Origin: an uncultured Chitinophagaceae bacterium
GTDB taxonomy: Bacteria; Bacteroidota; Bacteroidia; Chitinophagales; Chitinophagaceae
Assembly: GCA_934502905.1 (NCBI GenBank)
Contig: CAKSVK010000007.1
Location: forward strand, 1 to 48,707
Reading direction: 5' to 3'
Length of the DNA: 48,707 nucleotides
The position numbers and the translations under genes are program-made. This document shows, one piece after another, positions 36,032 to 45,111 of the stretch. Numbering within the stretch: position 1 is the stretch's first letter; each line of letters opens with the position of its first letter. Under the pieces are notes generated by a model. That model did not search any database, was not told where the DNA came from, and worked only from the letters and a program-made list of their open reading frames with translations.

Positions 36032-37837
36032 ATGCCACAGTTAAGCGATGATAAATATGCTGGTTACCTTGATGAGGTGTTGGCGAAGTTTCGAAGATAT
36101 ATAGAAGAAACCCTGATAAAACTTCATGCGCTGAATTTGACCGTTGACCTTGAGATAAGTTTTGCAGAACTTACTCTCAGCGGAAAGGAAAAAAAGGGAG
36201 GAATTAGCGACAAGATAACAAAGAAGTGGGATACCCTTAAAGAAAAGACTTTAGTCCCCGATGGACAATCCGCTTCCAATAGACATAGCGAGAAAGTGCC
36301 GAGACCTACTATGGAAGCTGCTTTTGAGTTTCTCTACTATTATGCAGATTCAAAATTAGATGCAGGTTTAAAATTGGAAAAGTTCAAATTCGAAAAGTTC
36401 GATGCAACTGCCGAGGCAACTGCCATACAGGGCTGTTTATTAAAGCCGCTTAGGGGAACTTCAATAGATAAGTTGATCGGACGCAATAAAAAAGAGAGGG
36501 ACGTAGAAGTCTACAATAGTGGTAATATTCTGCTTTTGCTTGAACTCGTGCCGTTACTGAATAAAAACGTAGGTCCAAAAACAGAAAAAGAAACAAAAGA
36601 ACAGCGCGAAGAAAGAGACAAGCTATGCGAAGAAATAAAGAAGCTATACGGAGAAATAAAGAAATATCAGGACAAATATGAATACCTGGAGAAAAAGTGG
36701 GACGCCTACTACGAAAAAATAAGGCAGGAATGCGAAAGAGACAGCAACAACACGCAAAGAAAAGCGCTGTCCAACGCAGGTAAAGAATTTGTACCGGTAA
36801 GAATTTACGTAAAAAAGCTTAGAAACTGGACAAGAGGAGCTGATGTATTCATACATAAGTATATAGGAGAAGAGCTTGAAGAGAAACTCAAGAAAAGTTG
36901 CGAGCGCTTTGAGTTTAAAGTGGATGTTCAGGAAGAAAATGAGAGCAAGGAACCTTATGATATAGTCATAGACGGTACTGAAAATTCAGTAGCAGATGGC
37001 GATTTCCATTTTAAGTTCCATCCTCATACAAATGAATCGCAAATAATTGAGGCGCCGAAAGATCCAAAACGATATGCAGGTACAAGTGCCCTGATCAGTG
37101 AATCTGTATTATTTGAAGTATTATACCTTACAAGGTTCATCCTGGTTGTCCGCTATTTTGAACTGCAGCAATGGGAGAAAGCAAATTACCATATAAACTG
37201 CCTGAACGAGCAGTTTAACAAAAATTCACGCAAAGAGTTAAACGACTTGATTAGTAGTTTAAAAATAGAGTTGGGCTTTTGGAGCGCCCTGATACAATAT
37301 GAAATGTCTGCCAACAGCAAGGGCTTGCAGGATGTGCTCGATGCATTTAACCAGGTGCAAACGCTGTCGGAAGAAACGAAATTCTACAGCCCATACTACT
37401 ATAAGGCCGTGGGCAATGCTGCCCTGTTATACCAGGTGAATGGTGATAGCAAAGCGGCCTGCATTATTTTGAAAAAAGCCTGCGATCTTTTGAAAGAACA
37501 ATCAGATGATACGCAGTTGAAGGAAGCCTGTTTATACCTGCGGCTACTGCACATACAAAACCTTAACTATAACGGACAATCGGTAGAAGCCAAAGCTTTG
37601 TACGAGAACGTTTTTTCCGAAACGATAGCAATTGACAACGAAACACTTGCCTGGCATTTTTATACAACGCACTATGATTGCGGGCGGTTTTTTGAAGTGG
37701 CTGAGCTTGATGAAAACAGGATAAATGTAAAAGGGGTGAGGCAGGAAGCAATCAAAGAAATTGAGCAGCGGTATAGCAAAATCCGGGAACGCAGTAACCA
37801 TAGACCTAATAAAAAGAAGAATGACAGAACAAGATGA
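36032..37837 (+). CDS. Coiled-coil and TPR-like protein, partner of the caspase-STAND protein
   Basis: 601 residues, no recognised catalytic motif. Residues 1-150 are helical with a Leu-rich start (YLDEVLAKFRRYIEETLIKL). Residues 182-240 are a highly charged coiled coil (KETKEQREERDKL, EEIKKLYGEIKKYQ). Residues 250-345 look like a mixed alpha/beta domain (VPVRIYVKKLRNWT, PYDIVIDGTE). Residues 355-560 are paired helices resembling TPR repeats (FELQQWEKANYHINCLNEQF; AACIILKKACDLLKEQ). The tail is basic (RPNKKKNDRTR). It overlaps the caspase-STAND gene by 17 nt, so the two are co-translated. By architecture it may belong with CATRA-type (caspase/TPR-associated) conflict systems, a memory-based comparison. 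Lys- and Glu-rich and seemingly more AT-rich than core genes, consistent with transfer. Confidence 0.75.
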   Translation: MPQLSDDKYAGYLDEVLAKFRRYIEETLIKLHALNLTVDLEISFAELTLSGKEKKGGISDKITKKWDTLKEKTLVPDGQSASNRHSEKVPRPTMEAAFEFLYYYADSKLDAGLKLEKFKFEKFDATAEATAIQGCLLKPLRGTSIDKLIGRNKKERDVEVYNSGNILLLLELVPLLNKNVGPKTEKETKEQREERDKLCEEIKKLYGEIKKYQDKYEYLEKKWDAYYEKIRQECERDSNNTQRKALSNAGKEFVPVRIYVKKLRNWTRGADVFIHKYIGEELEEKLKKSCERFEFKVDVQEENESKEPYDIVIDGTENSVADGDFHFKFHPHTNESQIIEAPKDPKRYAGTSALISESVLFEVLYLTRFILVVRYFELQQWEKANYHINCLNEQFNKNSRKELNDLISSLKIELGFWSALIQYEMSANSKGLQDVLDAFNQVQTLSEETKFYSPYYYKAVGNAALLYQVNGDSKAACIILKKACDLLKEQSDDTQLKEACLYLRLLHIQNLNYNGQSVEAKALYENVFSETIAIDNETLAWHFYTTHYDCGRFFEVAELDENRINVKGVRQEAIKEIEQRYSKIRERSNHRPNKKKNDRTR

Positions 37838-40800
37838 GGCGCTTGCCTATGCGTATGATTTTCATCACAGCTATGCCGTGTTGGTCGGAATCGAGAAGTA
37901 TCAACATATGGAGGATCTGGATGCACCCCTCAGGGATGTAGAGCGGATCAGGGGGGATTTAGAGGCGCATGGATATAAAATTCTGGGAGACGTTATCAAA
38001 GACGCAGAAAAGGAAACGCTTTTGAAGGAGTTGGAAGACGCACTCAGGCAGGCTAAGACCGAAGGAAAAAGAAGCCGGCTCCTGTTTTATTTTGCCGGAC
38101 ATGGGCACTACATAGAAAAGGAAGATAGAACACGCCTGGTACCGGCGGATGGCGATACATCCCGACCGGACAGTTTAATAAGTTTTGAGGAACTGGGAAA
38201 GATGTTTGAAGGACTTGCCGTGGAACATTGTATCTGGCTGCTGGATTGCTGCCATGCAGGAGGCTTTGTGCCAGAAGGCCCCCCCCAACTCCGCTCAGCC
38301 GAAAGCCGGATGATTGAAACCCGTAATGAATTGGATAACTATCTCAAAGATCCCGCATGGCAGGTGATTACTTCCAGCGGCCGTGATGAAAAAGCGTGGG
38401 ATAGTGGAGGTGAAGGTAAAAGCTCCCCTTTTTGCGAAGCGTTCAGTGATTTTTTGAGGGGTGACAGAGAATATAAAGACTATGCGTACACCGCTGCCCG
38501 TTTGTGTTCGTATATCCGGAAAAAGCTGGCAGAGCATTCACGAGCAGACCAAACAGCTGAAATAGACAAAATTAAACGGAAGCACAATGACAACGCCGTG
38601 CGAGGCGAATATCTGTTTCTGAATAAATCTAAAACAGAAGCAACGACCCTTTCCGGCATTATTCAGCACTATAAAAAATATGATGGTTTTCCATGGGCGG
38701 GTTTTTCAGCTTATGAAGACCAAACATTATTTTACGGCAGAGAGGGGCAGTCCGCAGAAGCCATCAAATTACTCAATGATTACGGGCTGGTGATTGTTGG
38801 TGGAGATCCGGTAAGCGGCAAAACATCCTTTGTACAGGCAGGGCTGATACCCTTGTGGCGAAACCAACATAAGCATGGAAGCGTTACCGTGCTCGATGAA
38901 TTCAGTAAGGTGGAAGAACTTACGGATAACCTGGAATCGTTTGATGTGGATAATGGCTTGTTGGTAGTGGATAATATAAGCCATTTGTTCAGCAACGGGG
39001 ATACGATTGAATTAATAGAATGCCTGCGGAATTTCACCAAAAGAAACGGTCGTCTTATCATCGTTGTTGAAAAAACGATCAGCCTGGGCTTTGAAGGCTC
39101 CGACCTGGAACCCATGGTCTATCATTTACGTGATTTAGCGCCGGAAAATATCCGGGAAATTCTGAACTATCCCGCAAGAAAATGCAGTTTCCAGTTTAAA
39201 AACAAGCAATTCCCGGAGCCGCTATTCGCCTTTATTCAACGCCAAAAGGCGCCTTTGGCCATACTTTCGGTACTGCTGCAGGAGGAGCACCGGGACGCCC
39301 TGATGCAGTATGACGGTAATGATGAACTGTTATCGGGTTTACTTAACGAACACCTGAACAGGGTGGTGGCGTTGCTGAGCCCGGAAGAGCAACAATTACT
39401 GAGAAATATTATTATACGCAGTGTTCAGGATCTTTCCGAAAATGAAGGATTCGAATTTCGTAAACTATACATAAGCAAGCTGCTGGAATGGAAGCAGCAC
39501 TACGCTGCTTTGCCGGTACTTATTGAGAAGCTGATAAAACAAAGAATTTTTAAGGCGGGCACAGATACAACAGGAACTTATCTCGTGCATGTAGTAGAAA
39601 AACCAGACCAGGTTTTCAGGTTCTTTCGTAACGCCTTAACCAGGTTTGAAATAGCCATAGATGACTCTTTAGAAGCAGAGGGCGATAGCGCTTTCAGGGG
39701 AAAAAAAGCCATTGCCCTGTTAAAAGATATAGAAAGGGAAGCGGAAAGGTGGCTTGAGTCTGGAAAACTCACCGGCCATGAACTGATTTTGACACTGGAG
39801 GAATTGAGGAGTTTGACGAATTTCAAGGGGGTTTTACCATTCTGGAACGATGAAAAAAATTACATTCAACAACTTTTTCAGAAGAAGCTTGCCGTAGAAG
39901 TTGATGAAGAACTGGCATCTGCTGCCAGCTATCTTCGAAGCGGAGAAGATTCATACAAAGCATATGCGTCTGCTGTAGAAGCCTGGAATAAATCACTGAT
40001 AGGTAATAAGAGGGCATTGGATATGATGAAGCAACTGTCTTCCACTGGATTGGTGAAATTCCTGACAGTACCTGCGGCATTTGAAATATCGCATGCCTTG
40101 TTTTTGGAAACTAACACCATCCTGCTGATGAGTAAATATATGGGCGGGATGGCGATATGGAATACGGAAACCCAGGAAATAAAAGTGGTGGAAAAGGCGG
40201 GAGCCAATCACTCAAAAGTGATCAGGTTGACAATCAGCCCCGGTGGACAGTATATTATGGTGAATGTACTGCACAAATTTCCGAGTGACTATAGTCCGGC
40301 GTCAGTTGAAGAACAGAGTAATGCAGATAAGGCTGAATTTTACTTATATGATGTTGCCGGTGACAGCAAAATCCGTATCCCGATGATCTACCCGGCTATC
40401 TATGAGAGCCCTGTAGCGTTTTCCGCAGAAGGAGACCGGCTGCTTTTTGACGATGACATATACGCAATAGAAACCGGTGTGCTGAAACGTTTGGAAAGAG
40501 ATGAAAGGCTCAGTACACCAGGTATTAGATTCAGTGAGTCCGGCGGACCCAGGATATTCAATCAATACGGACAATTACTGGAAAGTTATATCAAACGGGT
40601 CAGGTATCGAAAAATTGAAGGATTTTCTTTTTTCTATTTCTACAGTTGCAGCCATTACAAATTGGACCTAACCGTTTATTTTTTGGATAAGAATGGAAAA
40701 TGCATCGGCAATATTATATTTCCTCGTAAGACAATGAGTGCTATCGATTTCATGGTTTTCAATGATGATTTGTTCATACTCATCGCAAACGCAGACGGGC

Positions 40801-42941
40801 TGGTTTTTGTAAGCAATCTGTCCGGCAAAAAGAAGCTGGCATTGAATATCGGAAGCGTAGAGGATGAGGACCGGAAGATATTTGCTTTCTGGAGCCTGGA
40901 AAATACCATCCTGACATTTGACAACCATACCGGTCTGCTGCGTTACTTTCATTTCCAGGATAAATCGAATCGTTTTGGTCCAAAGCTCTCATTGAAGGAA
41001 ATACCCGAATGGGAATATTCGGCCAATCCCTATTTTACAGAAGTGCTTACTTCGCCCGGTTATAGATTTTATGTACTGGTTTATATCAATGAAGTGGTGG
41101 TATTGTATGTACATGCCAACAGACGGGTGGCACACCGGGTGTCCATTCCCATGGAAGGAACCACATCTGTCCGGCTTTCCGGCAAATACCTGATGGTGTA
41201 CTCGCTGGATGGCGGATTGAAGCTGTTTGATCTGATTAGTTTTAAGGATAAGGCTGCTTACGAAGAAGAAGTGAAGGCTGTTTCCAAACGGATGGCTTTT
41301 GATGCTTTTGCAGATACAGTTAAACCGATATATAATCTTCCCAACCACCTGATAAATAAAGCTAAGCAATCGAAAGGGCCTATTTTCGATTACAAGCCGA
41401 CAAGGAATATTGTTTACCGTTTCCCTGTGGTTGACGGGGACATCAGCGCAGATCAAAATTATTTTCTTGGTGCAGCCGGTAATACGGTAAACGTGTACCA
41501 AACGGTAGGCCAGGGCTTGTTAAGGTATACGCATGTCGGGTCGGAAAGCGCTTATACTGTAGGCGGCAGGTTATCGCCGAACGGTCAGGTATTTATTCTT
41601 CATACCCGTCAAAAAGCCTGGATATACAACCTGGATGGAAAGCTGTTGCGCAATATTTTGTTCAGAAACGAACAGATAACTCCCGGGGAGGTGAAAGCCA
41701 TGTATCCTGAAATCTTGTGGATTAAAATACCGGATGTAGAACATCACGAAAGCGAAGAAGAGCGAAGGAATAGGCAGGAAGAAGATACCAGGAATATAAA
41801 CCGGGTTTTGGATAATATTACACACAGGGAGACGATACAATTCAGAGACTACAGTCAACAGTACTGTATCAATACCTGCCGGACGCTTTGGATATACGAT
41901 GATTACTCCTGCACGGTTCCGTTGAAATTATCGCCACCGGGAAATGATATTATATGCGCCATGGCATTTCTCCCCGGTGAAAGCATTGTAGCGGCAACGA
42001 TGCGGTCCATCGTTTTCTGGAAGAAGGGAGCAATAGTGAAAGTAGTACCCCTGCCGGCGGCAGCGCTTTGCAAAATAGCAGTTGCGAAAGAAACCGGCGA
42101 TATATTCGTGGCCACATGGCCCCTTATGGGACTCGATTCCCCGCTCCCTGAAAACCCATGCAGGGGCTACCTCTTTGATAAGGATTTGAATCAAAAGTAT
42201 AAAGACGGTTTTGTTGCCGCACATCAAAAGTCCTATGACAACATATTATTATCCGCTGCCTTCCTGGAAGGCGGGCGGGAACTGGTGTTGACATACGCAC
42301 TGACGGCAGAAATATGGAATACAACCACGGCTTCCATTGAAGAAACTCTGGCATCGAAGTTCCACGATCACCCCTACCTGCCACTGCGACCCGAACCGGA
42401 AAAAGACAGCTTTCATCTCAATCCGTCTCTCATATTCAAATCCGATATCATTGTCTCATTTATGCTCGATTTTCGCAACAAAATAAACTCCAGGATGAAA
42501 AGCTTTGAGATGGTGCTTTCCTGGAGAAAGGAACCACCTTTCCCTATTCCGTGTCACCCCCTGCATCCCTATTCCGTATATCATACCGGCATCATTTTCC
42601 AGAATGGCCACCACTATCTGGTTGCCTGTTTTGAGGTCAATCTCACGGACAGGGAACGTGCCTACCCTATGGGACAGATAGGCGTGCATGTGAACGCTGG
42701 TGAAACCATCGAGGATAAAGTGAGGGAAACTTTCGATACGCCTCTGTACCATACGGATATCTATCACTATGCATCGGGAGATTTAATAGAACAAATACTG
42801 CATGAGAAAAAAGTCATCGCTCTTATCGCAAATGAAAATCACGGGCGCTTTATCCTGCTATTTGAAGATGGCAGCGCCGGGATCGTAAGCACTTTCAAAG
42901 AGATGCAGGAGCAGTATCAGCAAATTTTCGCCGATGTATAG
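37821..42941 (+). CDS. Caspase-like / STAND NTPase / beta-propeller protein, candidate conflict effector
   Basis: 1706 residues with the ATG at 37821; the frame is open to a TTG at 37761, but that adds residues without domain support. Residues 10-235: caspase-like (C14) peptidase with SYAVLVGIEKY, catalytic His in LLFYFAGHGHY (H94) and Cys in WLLDCCHAGG (C144). Residues 290-640: nSTAND-like NTPase with the FYGRE entry motif, Walker A GGDPVSGKTS (K334), Walker B LLVVDN (D384) and a later PAR motif, then winged-helix-like segments. About 740-1700: blade-like repeats of a beta-propeller region, e.g. GGMAIWNTET. Such proteins sense a trigger with the propeller, oligomerise through the NTPase and activate the peptidase. 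A defence or programmed-death role is inference. Second gene of a pair with the TPR-like protein. Confidence 0.85.
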   Translation: MTEQDEALAYAYDFHHSYAVLVGIEKYQHMEDLDAPLRDVERIRGDLEAHGYKILGDVIKDAEKETLLKELEDALRQAKTEGKRSRLLFYFAGHGHYIEKEDRTRLVPADGDTSRPDSLISFEELGKMFEGLAVEHCIWLLDCCHAGGFVPEGPPQLRSAESRMIETRNELDNYLKDPAWQVITSSGRDEKAWDSGGEGKSSPFCEAFSDFLRGDREYKDYAYTAARLCSYIRKKLAEHSRADQTAEIDKIKRKHNDNAVRGEYLFLNKSKTEATTLSGIIQHYKKYDGFPWAGFSAYEDQTLFYGREGQSAEAIKLLNDYGLVIVGGDPVSGKTSFVQAGLIPLWRNQHKHGSVTVLDEFSKVEELTDNLESFDVDNGLLVVDNISHLFSNGDTIELIECLRNFTKRNGRLIIVVEKTISLGFEGSDLEPMVYHLRDLAPENIREILNYPARKCSFQFKNKQFPEPLFAFIQRQKAPLAILSVLLQEEHRDALMQYDGNDELLSGLLNEHLNRVVALLSPEEQQLLRNIIIRSVQDLSENEGFEFRKLYISKLLEWKQHYAALPVLIEKLIKQRIFKAGTDTTGTYLVHVVEKPDQVFRFFRNALTRFEIAIDDSLEAEGDSAFRGKKAIALLKDIEREAERWLESGKLTGHELILTLEELRSLTNFKGVLPFWNDEKNYIQQLFQKKLAVEVDEELASAASYLRSGEDSYKAYASAVEAWNKSLIGNKRALDMMKQLSSTGLVKFLTVPAAFEISHALFLETNTILLMSKYMGGMAIWNTETQEIKVVEKAGANHSKVIRLTISPGGQYIMVNVLHKFPSDYSPASVEEQSNADKAEFYLYDVAGDSKIRIPMIYPAIYESPVAFSAEGDRLLFDDDIYAIETGVLKRLERDERLSTPGIRFSESGGPRIFNQYGQLLESYIKRVRYRKIEGFSFFYFYSCSHYKLDLTVYFLDKNGKCIGNIIFPRKTMSAIDFMVFNDDLFILIANADGLVFVSNLSGKKKLALNIGSVEDEDRKIFAFWSLENTILTFDNHTGLLRYFHFQDKSNRFGPKLSLKEIPEWEYSANPYFTEVLTSPGYRFYVLVYINEVVVLYVHANRRVAHRVSIPMEGTTSVRLSGKYLMVYSLDGGLKLFDLISFKDKAAYEEEVKAVSKRMAFDAFADTVKPIYNLPNHLINKAKQSKGPIFDYKPTRNIVYRFPVVDGDISADQNYFLGAAGNTVNVYQTVGQGLLRYTHVGSESAYTVGGRLSPNGQVFILHTRQKAWIYNLDGKLLRNILFRNEQITPGEVKAMYPEILWIKIPDVEHHESEEERRNRQEEDTRNINRVLDNITHRETIQFRDYSQQYCINTCRTLWIYDDYSCTVPLKLSPPGNDIICAMAFLPGESIVAATMRSIVFWKKGAIVKVVPLPAAALCKIAVAKETGDIFVATWPLMGLDSPLPENPCRGYLFDKDLNQKYKDGFVAAHQKSYDNILLSAAFLEGGRELVLTYALTAEIWNTTTASIEETLASKFHDHPYLPLRPEPEKDSFHLNPSLIFKSDIIVSFMLDFRNKINSRMKSFEMVLSWRKEPPFPIPCHPLHPYSVYHTGIIFQNGHHYLVACFEVNLTDRERAYPMGQIGVHVNAGETIEDKVRETFDTPLYHTDIYHYASGDLIEQILHEKKVIALIANENHGRFILLFEDGSAGIVSTFKEMQEQYQQIFADV

Positions 42942-42945
42942 ATCT

Positions 42946-44217
42946 TCAAAAATCGGAGATGGCTTTGTGGCTGTACATCCGGTTTTCCCTGAAATCATAC
43001 TGTTTGAAGAACGGATCTCTCAGGTAGTCCAGCTTCCGCAGTATGCGCAGTCCTTTGCCATATTCATGCGTAATCATTTTATCTGAAGGAAGCTGCAACA
43101 ACTCTTTCGCAGAAATACCGCCAAAGATATCGGCTATTTCCTTAGCCATCATATAGTTTCTTATCCCGAACGCCATCAGATCGCAGTTGTTTATGATGGT
43201 TGTCCAGTCGTCCTTATACAATTGTTTTATTTGCCCAACACTTTGAAAGGCAACCATTAGGCGCATGCCGAAAGACCGCAGCAACGTAATGCCGGTTACC
43301 AACTGATCCATATGTCCGAGGTTAGCCGCCTCATCCAGTACCAGCAGGGTGGGTATCTCAGGCTGGCTGGTACGTTCCGTTAATAAGTGGATAAAAGAGC
43401 TCACCCAAAGGCGCAAGAGTCCGCCGAATGCAGATAACTTATTTGGCGGAATGACCAGGTAGATCGTTATGGGATCGCCCCGCAGCAAGGCACTTACATC
43501 AAAAGAAGATGGCCCCAGCGCGTTCATAACGTGCTTTTCGCCAAAGAGTGCCAGATACTGTTGTACGGTCGATAGCACGCCACCCCTTGTGACATCAGCA
43601 CTTATTTGCAGGTAAGATGAGATCATATTGTAAGCAAAAGTGTTGGTGACTGCTTTTGAATCCAGGAGAACGGCCAGTGTGTAATTTACATCGCCGTTAA
43701 ATAACATATTGTATGCGCCCTCCATACTTCTGTCTGTTGTGATCTGGTGCGCCAATACACCGGAGATAAGTTCAATAGCTTTATTGTCCCAAAACGGATC
43801 ACGGGAGGTCACTTCTCCCACCAATACCCTGGCAAGCATAACAGCAGACTGCTCGGCCGACTTATTTTCCGCCAGGTCCAACGGGTTAAAGCTTCCGGTG
43901 TTATTATCTGAAAGTACATGGAACGGATCTATAATAGCAACCTCACCATTTTGGCGCCTTACATCTGCAGTTACCATTGCTGCCTCACCTTTGCAGTCTA
44001 TAACAATACAACTTCCCGGATAGGATAGTAAGTTCGGAATTATCACACTTCTTCCTTTTCCCGAACCGGTCGGGGCAACCAGAAGCAAGTGTCCCTCACC
44101 TGAACTACTAACCATGTTGCTGCCCTTTTGCGGCAACGGCAATCGGTTATTAAAGCCTATCGGGCCATGGGTTTGGCCGGCACTGTATTCAGTTTCATAA
44201 CCCAGTAATATTGACAT
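42946..44217 (-). CDS. VirD4/TraG-like type IV coupling ATPase, soluble
   Basis: 423 residues. Walker A is in LLLVAPTGSGKGRSVIIPNL (K54), Walker B in LLVLDEAANLGHMDQLV, and the conserved segment FAYNMISSYLQ and C-terminal RLMVAFQSVGQIKQLY match TraG/VirD4 type IV coupling proteins, which pump DNA-relaxosome complexes through conjugation channels. It is shorter than the usual 550-700 residues because the N-terminal membrane helices are missing. No relaxase, VirB or tra genes are nearby. It converges on the caspase-STAND gene with a 4-nt gap. It may be a remnant of an integrative element or a recruited hexameric ATPase; the intact motifs argue against simple decay. Confidence 0.85.
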   Translation of the reverse strand: MSILLGYETEYSAGQTHGPIGFNNRLPLPQKGSNMVSSSGEGHLLLVAPTGSGKGRSVIIPNLLSYPGSCIVIDCKGEAAMVTADVRRQNGEVAIIDPFHVLSDNNTGSFNPLDLAENKSAEQSAVMLARVLVGEVTSRDPFWDNKAIELISGVLAHQITTDRSMEGAYNMLFNGDVNYTLAVLLDSKAVTNTFAYNMISSYLQISADVTRGGVLSTVQQYLALFGEKHVMNALGPSSFDVSALLRGDPITIYLVIPPNKLSAFGGLLRLWVSSFIHLLTERTSQPEIPTLLVLDEAANLGHMDQLVTGITLLRSFGMRLMVAFQSVGQIKQLYKDDWTTIINNCDLMAFGIRNYMMAKEIADIFGGISAKELLQLPSDKMITHEYGKGLRILRKLDYLRDPFFKQYDFRENRMYSHKAISDF

Positions 44218-44246
44218 ATTATGTTAATGTTAATTTAGTTTATGAA

Positions 44247-44278
44247 CAAAAAAATATAGCTCGTGGAAACGAACTATA
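44247..44278 (-). terminator. Terminator of the outer-membrane barrel gene
   Basis: On the minus strand ATAGTTCGT pairs with ACGAGCTAT (44277-44256, one wobble) around TTCC, followed by ATTTTTTTG. It lies between the barrel gene and the coupling ATPase gene, so these are separate transcripts. Confidence 0.75.
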
Positions 44279-44319
44279 TTGATGTAATTGGTTTTCATGG
44301 AATTCGGAAAATCATGGGT

Positions 44320-44883
44320 TCAGAAGAGTTGGTAAGTGGCGCCGATATTCACCTGACTCCAATTTCCAAGATTATCTTTTTCCTTGATAAAATTTCGAGT
44401 GAGCTCTAAAGAAAAAATGAATCGATCGTCATGTATGGGAGGTATTATCATTACCCCCACTGCGCCATCAATATTAAACGCTCTCAACAGTTTTGGGTTG
44501 TTTTGGGATAGCAATATAGAGGGTCGTGCATGACCATACAGCGCAAAAGATCGCCCGGGTTGCACGTGTAGCCCAATGACGGTTGAAAAATATGAACCCT
44601 TGACGTGGTAGTAGCCCAGCCAGTCTTCGTATTGCGCGGATTTTACCGAGTACGAAAGTCCCCCAACAACGTTGAGCAGGCCATTTTTACTAATCGGATA
44701 CAGACCATACGCGGCCAGTCTGTAAGATATCCCAGCTTCGCTTTCCTTTAACGTAGAAATACTCAGGTGCGCATCTGCCATGATCTTTAACTTTGAAACG
44801 TCGAAAACGGTTTTTGATGTGTCCTGTGCATTTACAAAATTCAAATTGCACAGCACAATGAATACGATTGATAATTTTTTCAT
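44320..44883 (-). CDS. Predicted outer-membrane beta-barrel protein, unknown
   Basis: 187 residues from the ATG at 44883, which places a signal peptide first (MKKLSIVFIVLCNLNFVNAQ, cleaved after NA). An upstream ATG at 44961 would put 26 extra residues before this signal and is rejected. The mature protein is rich in alternating strands (ISYRLAAYGLYPIS, GSYFSTVIGLHV) and ends with a C-terminal Phe (GATYQLF), typical of outer-membrane barrels. No family was recognised. It is followed by its own terminator. Two TGTCACTGACA palindromes lie upstream of its start, suggesting regulated expression. Confidence 0.6.
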   Translation of the reverse strand: MKKLSIVFIVLCNLNFVNAQDTSKTVFDVSKLKIMADAHLSISTLKESEAGISYRLAAYGLYPISKNGLLNVVGGLSYSVKSAQYEDWLGYYHVKGSYFSTVIGLHVQPGRSFALYGHARPSILLSQNNPKLLRAFNIDGAVGVMIIPPIHDDRFIFSLELTRNFIKEKDNLGNWSQVNIGATYQLF

Positions 44884-44971
44884 TTCTTTGATTTTTAATT
44901 TTGTAAATTGTTTATGCACACAAAAAAAGCCATGGTGAATCTGTAAAGGAAATGTTGTCAATTCTATCTTT

Positions 44972-45046
44972 TGTCACTGACAGAAGCTCGCCAGGGCTAC
45001 GCTGAAATCACCCAAAAAAATATTTTTCTGAAAACTGTCACTGACA
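44972..45046. promoter_or_regulatory. Pair of TGTCACTGACA palindromes, candidate operator
   Basis: The 11-nt palindrome TGTCA-C-TGACA occurs at 44972-44982 and 45036-45046, 64 nt apart, with similar flanks. Both precede the barrel gene on the minus strand, at about 90 and 155 nt from its start. This spacing fits roughly six helical turns. A dimeric regulator is inferred, and none is encoded nearby. Confidence 0.4.
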
Positions 45047-45047
45047 A

Positions 45048-45083
45048 AAAAAGCCGTTTTGCGGGGATGCAAAACGGCTTTTT
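45048..45083. terminator. Perfect bidirectional terminator
   Basis: AAAAAGCCGTTTTGC (45048-45062) and GCAAAACGGCTTTTT (45069-45083) form a 15-bp stem with a 6-nt loop. It ends the minus-strand gene at 45112-45786. Confidence 0.92.
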
Positions 45084-45111
45084 CCAACGGCTGTACCCGG
45101 TATATATGCTA

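Noticed and set aside
42946..44217. Complete integrative conjugative element around the coupling ATPase
   Set aside because: No integrase, relaxase, mating-pair genes or flanking direct repeats were found in the window.
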